Below are positions 17,305 through 25,091 of a DNA stretch of 64,000 nt, piece after piece. A program made the translations under genes and the position numbers. The DNA is from Elizabethkingia sp. YR214 (lineage in GTDB: Bacteria > Bacteroidota > Bacteroidia > Flavobacteriales > Weeksellaceae): contig NZ_QBUH01000001.1 in NCBI RefSeq assembly GCF_003058195.1, positions 434,001-498,000 of the forward strand, given 5' to 3'. Numbering within the stretch: the first letter of the stretch is position 1; the number at the start of each line of letters is the position of its first letter. The notes beneath the pieces are model-generated. The model had not been told where the DNA came from. It saw nothing but the letters and a program-made list of their open reading frames with translations, and searched no databases.

Positions 17305-17323
17305 TTGCGTTACCAATACACAA
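17305..17323. promoter_or_regulatory. Candidate NrtR operator D (autoregulatory)
   Basis: TTGCGT-N7-ACACAA, identical in both half-sites to operator B. It begins 9 bases upstream of the nrtR start codon and overlaps its -7 box. Confidence 0.65.
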
Positions 17324-17354
17324 AAATAAGATTTAAATTGATTTCTATGTGCAA
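17321..17354 (-). promoter_or_regulatory. Promoter of nrtR
   Basis: The minus strand has TTG (17354-17352), 23 bases, then TATTTTTG (17328-17321). The operator overlaps the -7 box in the same register as at the SPFH promoter. Confidence 0.55.
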
Positions 17355-17383
17355 TAAAATTTTATTTGATTATAAACAAAACC

Positions 17384-17784
17384 ATGATTATAAAAAGGGT
17401 TGGCTCAACTGATAAAGATTTTCAAAACCTTGTCAAATCATTAGATGCTGATTTAGCCATTCGCGATGGTGATGATCACGCTTTTTACCACTAGTACAAA
17501 AAATAAAGCATATGAATCCTTCAAAGCCTTTTCGGAAGTCGGTGTGGAAATAAAAAGGATGTATTCCAAGCCTGGAGAGAGGAAATCGGGTTTGGCTTCC
17601 AAAATACTATATGAACTGGAGATTTGGGCTAAAGAAAACCGGATATAAAAATGTGTATTGGAGACAGGTATAAAGCAGCTTGAAGCAATTGCTCTTCATC
17701 AGAAAAACTAATACTATAAAAATACCCAACTGAAACCAATACACAAGTATTGAAAATAGTATATTTTTTGAAAAACGATTATAA
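17384..17784 (+). pseudogene. Decayed GNAT N-acetyltransferase
   Basis: Fragments of one acetyltransferase can be read in order in different frames. MIIKRVGSTDKDFQNLVKSLDADLAIRDGDDHAFYH comes first, then a TAG where a Gln codon is expected. After a missing stretch come SFKAFSEVGVEIKRMYSKPG and GLASKILYELEIWAKENR, then LETGIKQLEAIALHQKN, then IPN-stop-NQYTSIENSIFFEKRL. At least two in-frame stops, frame changes and an internal deletion (the strands between HAFYH and the EIKRMY motif) rule out an active enzyme. The acetyl-CoA loop, normally R-G-x-G, reads ERKSGLAS. It sits between the NAD island and the DUF1579 lipoprotein gene. Confidence 0.85.
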
Positions 17785-17897
17785 TTATTTAATGAAAAAT
17801 TGGCTCAAAAATTATACAAACAAAATAAATAAACGACTTAATGATAAAAATTCATAATTTTAATAATGAAATATAAACCTTTTAAAATTAAACAATT

Positions 17898-18542
17898 ATG
17901 AAAAAATTATTATTGATTTTTGGTACGGCAATGCTGTTTGTTGCCTGCGATAAAATGAAAAATACCAGTGAGAAGGAAAGTGAGAAAACAGACTCTTCTA
18001 CAGCAAACTCTGATTGGAAACCTGTAGATTCTGCTACGGCAAATAAAGCATGGATGGAATATGCTACTCCCGGCGAACTACATAAAGTTCTTGCAAAATA
18101 TGACGGAAACTGGACTGGTGAAACAACTACATGGATGGAAGAAGGCGGCCAACCTACAAAAAGTACTTCAGATTGTACCAATAAAATGATTTTTGATGGA
18201 CGCTACCAACTAAGTAATTACAAAGGAAATTTCATGGGAATGCCTTTTGAAGGGATGAGCATTATGGGATACGATAATGCTAAGAAAAAATTTGTCAGTA
18301 CCTGGATTGACAATATGGGAACAGGAATGATGACTGCTGAAGGGGAATGGAATCCTTCAAAAAAATCTATAGAATTTAAAGGGCATATGACAGATCCTAC
18401 ACAAGCTAATAAAGAATGCGAAATAAGAGAAGTCTACACTTTTAATGATGACAATACACATACTCTGGAAATGTTTGGACCGGGCTCTAAAACTGGTAAG
18501 GAAATGAAAACAATGGAGATTAAGTTTGTCCGCAAGAAATAA
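17898..18542 (+). CDS. DUF1579 family lipoprotein
   Basis: The 214-residue product has a lipobox (LFVAC, Cys17) followed by a Ser/Thr/Glu-rich linker and then a DUF1579 domain: LAKYDGNWTGETTTWMEEGG, MIFDGRYQLSNYKGNFMGMPFEGMSIMGYDNAKKKFVSTWIDNMGTGMM and EGEWNPSKKSIEFKG. DUF1579 proteins have a lipocalin-like barrel of unknown ligand. It is a single gene with a terminator right behind it. Confidence 0.85.
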   Translation: MKKLLLIFGTAMLFVACDKMKNTSEKESEKTDSSTANSDWKPVDSATANKAWMEYATPGELHKVLAKYDGNWTGETTTWMEEGGQPTKSTSDCTNKMIFDGRYQLSNYKGNFMGMPFEGMSIMGYDNAKKKFVSTWIDNMGTGMMTAEGEWNPSKKSIEFKGHMTDPTQANKECEIREVYTFNDDNTHTLEMFGPGSKTGKEMKTMEIKFVRKK

Positions 18543-18550
18543 CAATAAAT

Positions 18551-18582
18551 AAAAAGACCGGAACAATATCCGGTCTTCTTTA
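18551..18582. terminator. Bidirectional terminator
   Basis: AAGACCGGA (18554-18562) pairs with TCCGGTCTT (18569-18577), with an A run before and T-rich sequence after. It lies between the convergent lipoprotein gene and lepA. Confidence 0.85.
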
Positions 18583-18585
18583 TAT

Positions 18586-20382
18586 TTAGTCATTAAGCTT
18601 TAATACTGCCATGAACGCTGATTGTGGCACTTCTACTCTACCAATCTGTTTCATTTTCTTCTTACCCTCTTTCTGTTTCTCCAAGAGCTTACGCTTTCTG
18701 GAGATATCCCCACCATAACATTTTGCTGTTACATCTTTTCTAAGGGCTTTAATAGTCTCTCTTGCGATAACTTTGGTACCCAATGCAGCCTGAACTGCAA
18801 TATCAAACTGTTGTCTCGGGATTAGTTCGCGCAGCTTCTCACACATTTTCTTACCAATATGGTATGCATTACTATCGTGAATTAGTGAAGATAGGGCATC
18901 CACCATATCACCATTAATCAGGATATCCATTTTTACAAGCTTAGAAGCTCTGAATCCAATTGGGTGGTAGTCGAATGAAGCATAACCTTTAGAAATCGAT
19001 TTCAGACGGTCGTAGAAGTCAAATACAACTTCTGCCAATGGCATATTGAAGATTAGTTCAACTCGCTCTGAAGTCAGATAACTTTGGTTAACGATTTCTC
19101 CTCTTTTCTCTATACATAAAGTCATTACAGAACCCACAAAATCCGATTTAGTAATGATAGATGCTTTAATATAAGGCTCCTCTACCCTGTCCATAATTGA
19201 TGGATCCATCATTTCTGAAGGGTTATTAATCAGAATAGGAACTTCAGGTTCTTTTTTAGAATATCCAAAGTAAGATACGTTCGGAACCGTAGTAATAACG
19301 TTCATATTAAACTCTCTATCCAAACGCTCCTGAACAATTTCCATGTGCAACATTCCAAGGAATCCGCATCGGAAACCGAAACCTAATGCTGCTGAACTTT
19401 CAGGTTCAAAAACCAGAGAAGCATCATTAAGTCTTAGCTTTTCAAGTGAAAATCTAAGTTCTTCAAAATCTTCAGAATCAATTGGGTAAATACCAGCAAA
19501 TACCATTGGTTTTACTTCCTCAAAACCTTCAATCGGTCCTGCTGCAGGTTTGTCAAAAGAAGTAATGGTATCTCCTACTTTTACTTCTCTTGCGTCTTTA
19601 ATACCAGAAACCAGATAACCAACGTCACCACACTGAATGGTTTTCTTTGGTACCTGTTTTAATTTCAAAGTTCCTACTTCATCTGCGCCATATTCTTTAC
19701 CTGTAGCAAAGAATTTGATTTTTTCATTTTTAGAAATACTTCCGTTTACAACTTTAAAGTAAGCTTCAATACCTCTGAATGGATTGTATACCGAGTCAAA
19801 GATCAATGCCTGAAGTGGAGCTTCCGGATCTCCTACAGGTGCAGGAATTCTTTCAACAATTTGCTCTAACAGATTATGAACACCTTCTCCTGTTTTACCT
19901 GAAACACGAAGTACGTCTTCATATTCACAACCGATAAGATTCATAATCTCATCTGTTACTTCTTCAGGATTTGCAGAAGGAAGGTCTATTTTATTAAGAA
20001 TAGGAATAATGGTAAGATCATTCTCTAATGCCAGATAAAGGTTGGAAATGGTCTGAGCCTGAATACTCTGGGCAGCATCTACAATAAGCAATGCTCCCTC
20101 ACATGCAGCAATTGAACGGGAAACTTCGTATGAAAAATCCACGTGTCCCGGAGTATCAATAAGGTTAAGGATAAACTTTTCCCCTTTATACTCATAATCC
20201 ATCTGAATTGCGTGACTTTTAATAGTAATTCCACGCTCTTTTTCCAGGTCCATATCATCAAGAGTCTGCGACTGCAATTCTCTTTGTGATACAGTATTTG
20301 TATATTCTAAAAGCCTATCAGCCAAAGTACTTTTACCGTGGTCGATATGGGCGATAATGCAAAAATTTCTTATATTCTTCAT
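18586..20382 (-). CDS. lepA: Elongation factor 4 (LepA), back-translocating GTPase
   Basis: The start at [24 protein letters not shown] gives 598 residues, the standard LepA length; an upstream in-frame ATG would add seven residues. G1 [10 protein letters not shown]3 DTPGHVDF and G4 NKIDLP are intact, and the unique LepA C-terminal domain ([57 protein letters not shown]) is complete. LepA acts on stalled or mistranslocated ribosomes. A -7 box lies 18 bases upstream. Confidence 0.98.
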   Translation of the reverse strand: MKNIRNFCIIAHIDHGKSTLADRLLEYTNTVSQRELQSQTLDDMDLEKERGITIKSHAIQMDYEYKGEKFILNLIDTPGHVDFSYEVSRSIAACEGALLIVDAAQSIQAQTISNLYLALENDLTIIPILNKIDLPSANPEEVTDEIMNLIGCEYEDVLRVSGKTGEGVHNLLEQIVERIPAPVGDPEAPLQALIFDSVYNPFRGIEAYFKVVNGSISKNEKIKFFATGKEYGADEVGTLKLKQVPKKTIQCGDVGYLVSGIKDAREVKVGDTITSFDKPAAGPIEGFEEVKPMVFAGIYPIDSEDFEELRFSLEKLRLNDASLVFEPESSAALGFGFRCGFLGMLHMEIVQERLDREFNMNVITTVPNVSYFGYSKKEPEVPILINNPSEMMDPSIMDRVEEPYIKASIITKSDFVGSVMTLCIEKRGEIVNQSYLTSERVELIFNMPLAEVVFDFYDRLKSISKGYASFDYHPIGFRASKLVKMDILINGDMVDALSSLIHDSNAYHIGKKMCEKLRELIPRQQFDIAVQAALGTKVIARETIKALRKDVTAKCYGGDISRKRKLLEKQKEGKKKMKQIGRVEVPQSAFMAVLKLND

Positions 20383-20400
20383 TGATTCCTTGAGTAACTG

Positions 20401-20408
20401 CAAAGATA
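20401..20408 (-). promoter_or_regulatory. -7 box upstream of lepA
   Basis: The minus strand reads TATCTTTG, matching TAnnTTTG, 18 bases before the chosen ATG. Its position supports that start over the upstream ATG. Confidence 0.45.
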
Positions 20409-20441
20409 AAAAAAAGAGATAGCTTTATATCTCTTTTTATT
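20408..20441 (-). terminator. Terminator after the 334-residue secreted protein gene
   Basis: AAAAGAGATA (20412-20421) pairs with TATCTCTTTT (20428-20437); on the minus strand a run of nine T follows. It overlaps the lepA promoter area. Confidence 0.75.
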
Positions 20442-20457
20442 TCAATGCTGTAATTTT

Positions 20458-21462
20458 TTATTTATCAAATATATATTCACCTGTCAATGGGTCTAAATAT
20501 ATATTATATTTTTCGGCCTTTTGATTCTTTTTATTTTTAGAATTTGTTTCTATAGTTCCAGCTATTCCCCCAATTAATCCAAACATTCCATAGGTAGAAT
20601 CCATTGTTTCCAAAATAAGATATCCTTTGTTTGTAAATAAAAAATATCCTTTATTATCTTTCTGAATCTCAATATCCTCTGTTGCTGTATTTTTATATGC
20701 CTTGCCATTTTCAACATAGGCATAGATTTTATTCGCAGAAACTTTAGTTCCATTTCGTTCTGCTTTTAGCATTACTCCACTATTATTTTTTTTCAGTGTA
20801 AAACCCTCTTCTGGTGTCTGATCAAAAAATGATTTATAATCCAAATAAATCCCGTCTTTAAGTCCTTGGTTTTTATATGCTGCCAATTGTTGCTTAAGAG
20901 TATTATTATAATCTTTGAGATTATCTTGGGATAATGGTATATTAGATGGCATTACAGTATATGATTTATTAATTAAATCTCTTAGCGCATAGCTAATTGT
21001 TGACGCAATTTCCCCTGGTGCATCTATAGCAATATGGGTATTCACAACTCCACTAATATCATATCTGCTCAGAAAATAATATACTCCATTATCTCTTTTA
21101 AAAACACTAGCTTTCAGTTTATATCTTGAGATTTGTTTCTTATTCTCAATATCATCTTTAATGCTAATATCCTCTAGCTGCAGAATTAAATTATTTGTCC
21201 CTTTTACTTTATTAGAAGCATCAAACCATTGGGCAACATCTTTATCAAAATTATCACCTAATGATAATGTATAAATCTTAGTTTTATTATCTTCCGAGCT
21301 GGTTTCTTTACTGGTACCTATAACTTTATTTTCTCTATTATCAATAACTCTAAGGCTTCCAGTCATCCCAGATTTATCTTTAATTGAGCCTCTTAGCTTA
21401 ATAATTTTTATTTCTTGGCATAATAAAAATGCCGGCAACATGACCAATAGTAGTTTTTTCAT
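20458..21462 (-). CDS. Secreted protein of unknown function
   Basis: I do not recognise this 334-residue protein. It begins with a short hydrophobic signal (MKKLLLVMLPAFLLCQ; the Cys is followed by Gln, so a lipobox is doubtful). The mature part is polar and Lys/Asn-rich, with a predicted strand-rich region (YTLSLGDNFDKDVAQWFD, YYFLSRYDISGVVNTHIAID) and a Gly-rich near-C-terminal stretch GMFGLIGGIAGTIE that could pack as a membrane-like helix. It ends DPLTGEYIFDK. It stands alone with its own terminator. Confidence 0.7.
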   Translation of the reverse strand: MKKLLLVMLPAFLLCQEIKIIKLRGSIKDKSGMTGSLRVIDNRENKVIGTSKETSSEDNKTKIYTLSLGDNFDKDVAQWFDASNKVKGTNNLILQLEDISIKDDIENKKQISRYKLKASVFKRDNGVYYFLSRYDISGVVNTHIAIDAPGEIASTISYALRDLINKSYTVMPSNIPLSQDNLKDYNNTLKQQLAAYKNQGLKDGIYLDYKSFFDQTPEEGFTLKKNNSGVMLKAERNGTKVSANKIYAYVENGKAYKNTATEDIEIQKDNKGYFLFTNKGYLILETMDSTYGMFGLIGGIAGTIETNSKNKKNQKAEKYNIYLDPLTGEYIFDK

Positions 21463-21518
21463 CTTATAGTAGTAATATTTACTGCGAAAATACTTTTTTT
21501 ATACAGATGTTCAAAATA

Positions 21519-21546
21519 TAAAAAAACCCTGCCTAAGCAGGGTCTA
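21519..21546 (-). terminator. Terminator of the sigma/anti-sigma/LTXXQ operon
   Basis: ACCCTGC and GCAGGGT (21526-21532, 21537-21543) around a CTAA loop form a compact hairpin, followed on the minus strand by a T run. Confidence 0.8.
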
Positions 21547-21644
21547 ACACTAAAACTACTATTAATGAAAAATGCTATTTTACAAGCGTTTATCCAATTT
21601 TTAAGAAGGATATGTTAGAGTCATTCCTCATTGACTTAGTACAT

Positions 21645-22118
21645 TTATTTTTTCACATCCTCCTGATGTTTTTTATCCATTATCCTCCGTCCCATTCTTT
21701 TCTCCATTTCAAACATTTTTTCAAGTTGTTTAGGAGTCAGAACTTTCAAAAAACGATCAGCGTATGTTCTTTTGTTGTTTAATAGTTTCTGCGAAACATC
21801 AAACCCTGTATAAATTTTTTCTTTTGTTTCTTCTTCAGAAAGTTCCGATTTGTTATATTTTTCCTTGAACTCCTTCATTACAAACATCTGGCTTACCTCA
21901 TAATTATTGTAAACCTCTCTGAAAGCTTTTTCCTGATTTTCATTCAGTCCAAGATTTTTGACAAGAATATCAACTCTTGCCTGATGATAATCGTTCATTC
22001 TTTCCTCCTTTGTTTCTGTATTTCCACCAGAAGAAAGGTTGCTTTTAATCTGAGCATGTGTTGAAGAAAACATTCCTAACAATACTAAGAAGCTTAATAT
22101 TTGTGCTGTTTTTATCAT
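21645..22118 (-). CDS. Periplasmic Spy/CpxP-like (LTXXQ) protein
   Basis: The 157-residue product has a signal peptide ending THAQ and an all-helical, highly charged mature part with LGLNENQEKAFREVYNNYE near residue 57 and VLTPKQLEKMFEME near residue 125, the LTXXQ-type repeat of Spy/CpxP. Such proteins are periplasmic chaperones or stress sensors. It is separated by 2 bases from the putative anti-sigma gene, suggesting it reports on or buffers the signal controlling the sigma factor. Confidence 0.78.
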   Translation of the reverse strand: MIKTAQILSFLVLLGMFSSTHAQIKSNLSSGGNTETKEERMNDYHQARVDILVKNLGLNENQEKAFREVYNNYEVSQMFVMKEFKEKYNKSELSEEETKEKIYTGFDVSQKLLNNKRTYADRFLKVLTPKQLEKMFEMEKRMGRRIMDKKHQEDVKK

Positions 22119-22120
22119 TA

Positions 22121-22681
22121 TTAATATAAGTCTAAATAAGTATCAATCTCATATTTCTTACTCTGCTCAGCCAACTCCTGAGAGCTTAGATTGCTTATTG
22201 CTTTGTCAAATTTTTTATCAACTGCATTAATAGCTTTTGGTCTGCTATACGCATTTTTGGAATCTGTAAGCATTGCTTTCTTAGAGTTAGATGCAGAATT
22301 TTCCGCAAAGTTAAATCCATCATCAGATTTTTTTTGATTTTCTGCAATTCCTTCACCAGAACCTTCATCAGAAGGCTGTTTTTTATCATCAGAATTTTCT
22401 GCAACCTTAGGCTGTATATTCTCTGCCACTATTTCCCTGTCTACTATTTTCTCTTGTGTCTGTACAGCACTGTTGTTTGTATAGTAGAATAAAATAGTTC
22501 CTATAATAAGAGCCAAAGAAGCTGCAATGCCGGACAGCATCCTCATAGGAAGTAATTTTCCCTTAGGCTTCTTGTGTTCTGCCACTCTTTCAAGGACATT
22601 ACTCTGCATATCTTTGAAAAAGCCTTCAGGAACATCGTAAATATTACGGCGTTCAAAATCTTCAATATCTGTCTTTTTCAT
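22121..22681 (-). CDS. Putative membrane anti-sigma factor
   Basis: The 186-residue protein has a short cytosolic N-terminus (MKKTDIEDFERRNIYDVPEGFFKDMQ), one membrane helix at about residues 46-66 (MLSGIAASLALIIGTILFYY) and a polar Ser/Lys/Asn-rich periplasmic tail. This size, topology and position, directly after an ECF sigma gene, is that of an anti-sigma factor, although no zinc-binding ZAS motif (HxxxCxxC) is present. RseP-type cleavage would be the usual release mechanism. Confidence 0.72.
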   Translation of the reverse strand: MKKTDIEDFERRNIYDVPEGFFKDMQSNVLERVAEHKKPKGKLLPMRMLSGIAASLALIIGTILFYYTNNSAVQTQEKIVDREIVAENIQPKVAENSDDKKQPSDEGSGEGIAENQKKSDDGFNFAENSASNSKKAMLTDSKNAYSRPKAINAVDKKFDKAISNLSSQELAEQSKKYEIDTYLDLY

Positions 22682-22699
22682 CTTTATTTATTTCCTTTT

Positions 22700-23257
22700 T
22701 TATTCAAATTCCTCAATGTTCTGCCGCAAATACTCTGTTACTTTTTCTTTTGCGTAATGATAGTTTGTTTTTAATGTTCCAACTGACATATCCAGTATCT
22801 TAGACATTTCTTCATAGGGAAGATCGTCATAGTACTTCAGTGTGAAAACCAATCTTTGCTTTTCAGGCAGGCACTGGATTGCCTTCTGTAACATAATTTC
22901 TAATTCTTCAGCATCGTGCTTCGCATTTTCTGCAACAGCATTCTGCAGATAATACTCTGCTCCCTCATCAGTCAACTGCATCTTTTTTATCTTATTCAGG
23001 TGTTGCAAAGCTTCATTTGTAGCAATTCGATAAAGCCATGTATATAATTGGCTTCCACCTTTAAATTTATCAAAATTATGATAAACTTTTACAAATGTAT
23101 CCTGCAACAAATCCTGAGCATCATCATGCTGAACCACTAGCCTTCTAATATGCCAGTATAATCGACTCTGGTAGGCACTCATAAGCATCCGAAGTCCCTC
23201 TTCACGGGTCTTCGGAGACTTCATTTGTTCAATAATGAGCCCCTCATCGATTTTCAT
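22700..23257 (-). CDS. ECF-family RNA polymerase sigma factor
   Basis: I choose the ATG reading MKIDEGLIIEQMKS, preceded by AAAGGA; the longer frame would need an upstream TTG. The 185-residue product has region 2 (YWHIRRLVVQHDDAQDLLQDTFVKVYHNFDKFKGGSQLYTWLYRIATNEALQHL) and region 4 (CLPEKQRLVFTLKYYDDLPYEEMSKILDMSVGTLKTNYHYAKEKV). It directs RNA polymerase to a dedicated regulon. The following two genes encode its probable anti-sigma factor and an LTXXQ protein, forming a three-gene stress unit. Confidence 0.92.
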   Translation of the reverse strand: MKIDEGLIIEQMKSPKTREEGLRMLMSAYQSRLYWHIRRLVVQHDDAQDLLQDTFVKVYHNFDKFKGGSQLYTWLYRIATNEALQHLNKIKKMQLTDEGAEYYLQNAVAENAKHDAEELEIMLQKAIQCLPEKQRLVFTLKYYDDLPYEEMSKILDMSVGTLKTNYHYAKEKVTEYLRQNIEEFE

Positions 23258-23324
23258 TCCTTTGTTTGATATCAAATTCTATGAAAAGTTAAATTATTTT
23301 TTCTTACAGATGCTTTATTTTATA

Positions 23325-23356
23325 AAAAAGCCCTTGTCATTGTCTAACCAGGGCCT
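23325..23356 (-). terminator. Weak terminator of the MFS gene
   Basis: On the minus strand AGGCCCT and AGGGCTT can pair over 7 bases with a long loop and are followed by a T run, about 50 bases past the MFS stop codon. Confidence 0.5.
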
Positions 23357-23398
23357 GTAAATTCAATATAAAATTTTAATACTAATTGCATAAAATTC

Positions 23399-24595
23399 CT
23401 ACTCTGTGAGAAGTTCGGACTCCTGAATTTTATGATTACAATTTTGTTCTCTGTTTTTCTTCAGATAAGAATTAATAGCAAGAATAAGCAGAGAAATAAT
23501 ACCAAATCCTGCTCCTATCCATGGTGTAACGGAAATTCCCTTTGAAACAATAATCCACCCTCCTATTGAGGTTCCTAATGCAACACCAAGATTACCTGTT
23601 GAGTTTTGCAAACTGTTCGCAAACTCCAATGCATAAGAAGGCGCATTAGAAACCATATACACAACAGCTATCATTACACACGGACCATACCAGAATCCCC
23701 AGATGGAAATAATACTAATTGTAAGTACCGGATTGGTATTGAAATTTAATAAAAAGGGAAGTACAATAGTTCCTAAAGAAAATAATATTACTGCCGGCAT
23801 CATTCTTTTATTAAGCATTTTTCTGGCAACCCAATTAGAACCAACTCCCATTACTCCGAATAAAAATATCATATAGCTGGTTGTTTTTTCATCCATTGCC
23901 AGACTTTTTTGAAGGTATTCCGCAATATAACTGTAGGTGCAGAACCAAGCAGTGATAAGAAACAGATTAAAAGCCATACTTAGCAGAAATACGGGATCTT
24001 TAAGAATAACCAATTGTTTCTTCAGTGAGATTGTTTCTTTAGGTGCCGGAACCGATGGCAGCATTTTATAAATAATAACAATAGTAAGAAGACTAATAAT
24101 TGCCTGTAAAACATAGGCTGCCTGCCATTGCTGAAAAACACCTGATACATAGCCCGAAAGTGGAACAGTAACTACTGAAGCAACCGCAATTCCACTTATA
24201 ACTATACCTATAAGTTCATTTTTATGTTTATCGTCTCCCAATGCCACTGCCGCATAAATAGCTGCAGCAATACAAGTAGGCTGCAGGAAGGCCGGCAACA
24301 TTCTTACAACGAGTAAAACTCCAAATGGAGGAGCCATAATCGATAAAATATCCGATAATAAAAATAACACCATAGCGACCAGCATTATCTTCTTCCGATT
24401 AAATCCGGAGGTAAGAAGTGTAATTATAGATCCAGTAACTGCTATTGTAATCGAAAAAATACTCAAAAGACTTCCGGCTTTATCTATAGAAACTCCATAA
24501 TATTCTGAGATCTGCGGGAGTATACTGATAACCCCAAACTCTGTACTAATAATTCCAATTAATGTAAGGCACCCTATATAAGCTGCTTTTTTCAT
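23399..24595 (-). CDS. MFS transporter, drug:H+ antiporter family (AraJ-like)
   Basis: The 398-residue protein has 12 hydrophobic spans and the MFS pattern SGFNRKKIMLVAMVLFLLSD between spans 2 and 3, which is the motif A position. The start MKKAAYIGCLTLIGIISTEFGVISILPQISEYYGVS resembles DHA1 exporters such as AraJ/YdhP. The divergent neighbour is an HxlR-type regulator, so the pump is probably induced by a small molecule. The substrate is unknown. Confidence 0.87.
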   Translation of the reverse strand: MKKAAYIGCLTLIGIISTEFGVISILPQISEYYGVSIDKAGSLLSIFSITIAVTGSIITLLTSGFNRKKIMLVAMVLFLLSDILSIMAPPFGVLLVVRMLPAFLQPTCIAAAIYAAVALGDDKHKNELIGIVISGIAVASVVTVPLSGYVSGVFQQWQAAYVLQAIISLLTIVIIYKMLPSVPAPKETISLKKQLVILKDPVFLLSMAFNLFLITAWFCTYSYIAEYLQKSLAMDEKTTSYMIFLFGVMGVGSNWVARKMLNKRMMPAVILFSLGTIVLPFLLNFNTNPVLTISIISIWGFWYGPCVMIAVVYMVSNAPSYALEFANSLQNSTGNLGVALGTSIGGWIIVSKGISVTPWIGAGFGIISLLILAINSYLKKNREQNCNHKIQESELLTE

Positions 24596-24608
24596 TCTGA
24601 TTTTTTTT

Positions 24609-24667
24609 CAAAATTAAATTTATACGTCTAAATTTGCATATAGTACACTAAATTGTATGCTACTATA
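24609..24667. promoter_or_regulatory. Divergent promoter/operator between MFS gene and hxlR-type regulator
   Basis: The minus strand has TAATTTTG (24616-24609) and the plus strand TAAATTTG (24629-24636), both TAnnTTTG boxes. Next to them, TATAGTA (24639-24645) and TACTATA (24661-24667) form an inverted repeat, with a nested GCATA/TATGC pair. This is a plausible site for the HxlR protein. Confidence 0.5.
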
Positions 24668-24680
24668 AAAAAAGTAAGTA

Positions 24681-25055
24681 ATGGGGAAAATAAAAGAAAC
24701 ATCAACCAATAATATAAATAAACAATACATTATAGAATGCGATACACCTTATGCTATTTCACAGATTGGAGGACGGTGGAAACTTCTTATTTTGTGTCAG
24801 TTAGAAGGTGGAAAAAAGCGTTTTGGAGAGCTTCATAAGAGTATTTGCAATATTACCGAACGGATGCTTACTACACAACTTCGCGAGCTGGAAAAAAGTA
24901 ATATTATAAAAAGAACAGTATATGCCGAAGTTCCACCACGGGTGGAATATGAATATACTGAAATGGGCTTGGAGCTAGTTCCTATCCTAAAGCAATTAGG
25001 CTGCTGGGGCGCCAGAATCCGTAAAATTACTAAAGACGAATCTTCAGAAGATTAA
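24681..25055 (+). CDS. HxlR-family winged-helix transcriptional regulator
   Basis: The 124-residue protein has the HxlR pattern: CDTPYAISQIGGRWKLLILCQLEGGKKRFGELHKSICNITERMLTTQLRELEKSNIIKRTVYAEVPPRVEYEYTEMGLELVPIL. Cys20 sits at the position of the redox/electrophile-sensing Cys of HxlR members such as YodB/HypR. It is transcribed away from the MFS pump gene and very likely controls it. Confidence 0.92.
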   Translation: MGKIKETSTNNINKQYIIECDTPYAISQIGGRWKLLILCQLEGGKKRFGELHKSICNITERMLTTQLRELEKSNIIKRTVYAEVPPRVEYEYTEMGLELVPILKQLGCWGARIRKITKDESSED

Positions 25056-25079
25056 GACCATATCCTAAAATCTTATACC

Positions 25080-25087
25080 TATATTTG
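25080..25087 (+). promoter_or_regulatory. -7 box for the DUF2520 gene
   Basis: TATATTTG lies only 4 bases before the ATG at 25092, implying a leaderless or nearly leaderless mRNA. Confidence 0.4.
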
Positions 25088-25091
25088 TAGT

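Noticed and set aside
17466-17648. A separate 60-residue gene beginning MVMITLF
   Set aside because: Only its second half matches acetyltransferases; it is the out-of-frame remainder of the GNAT pseudogene.
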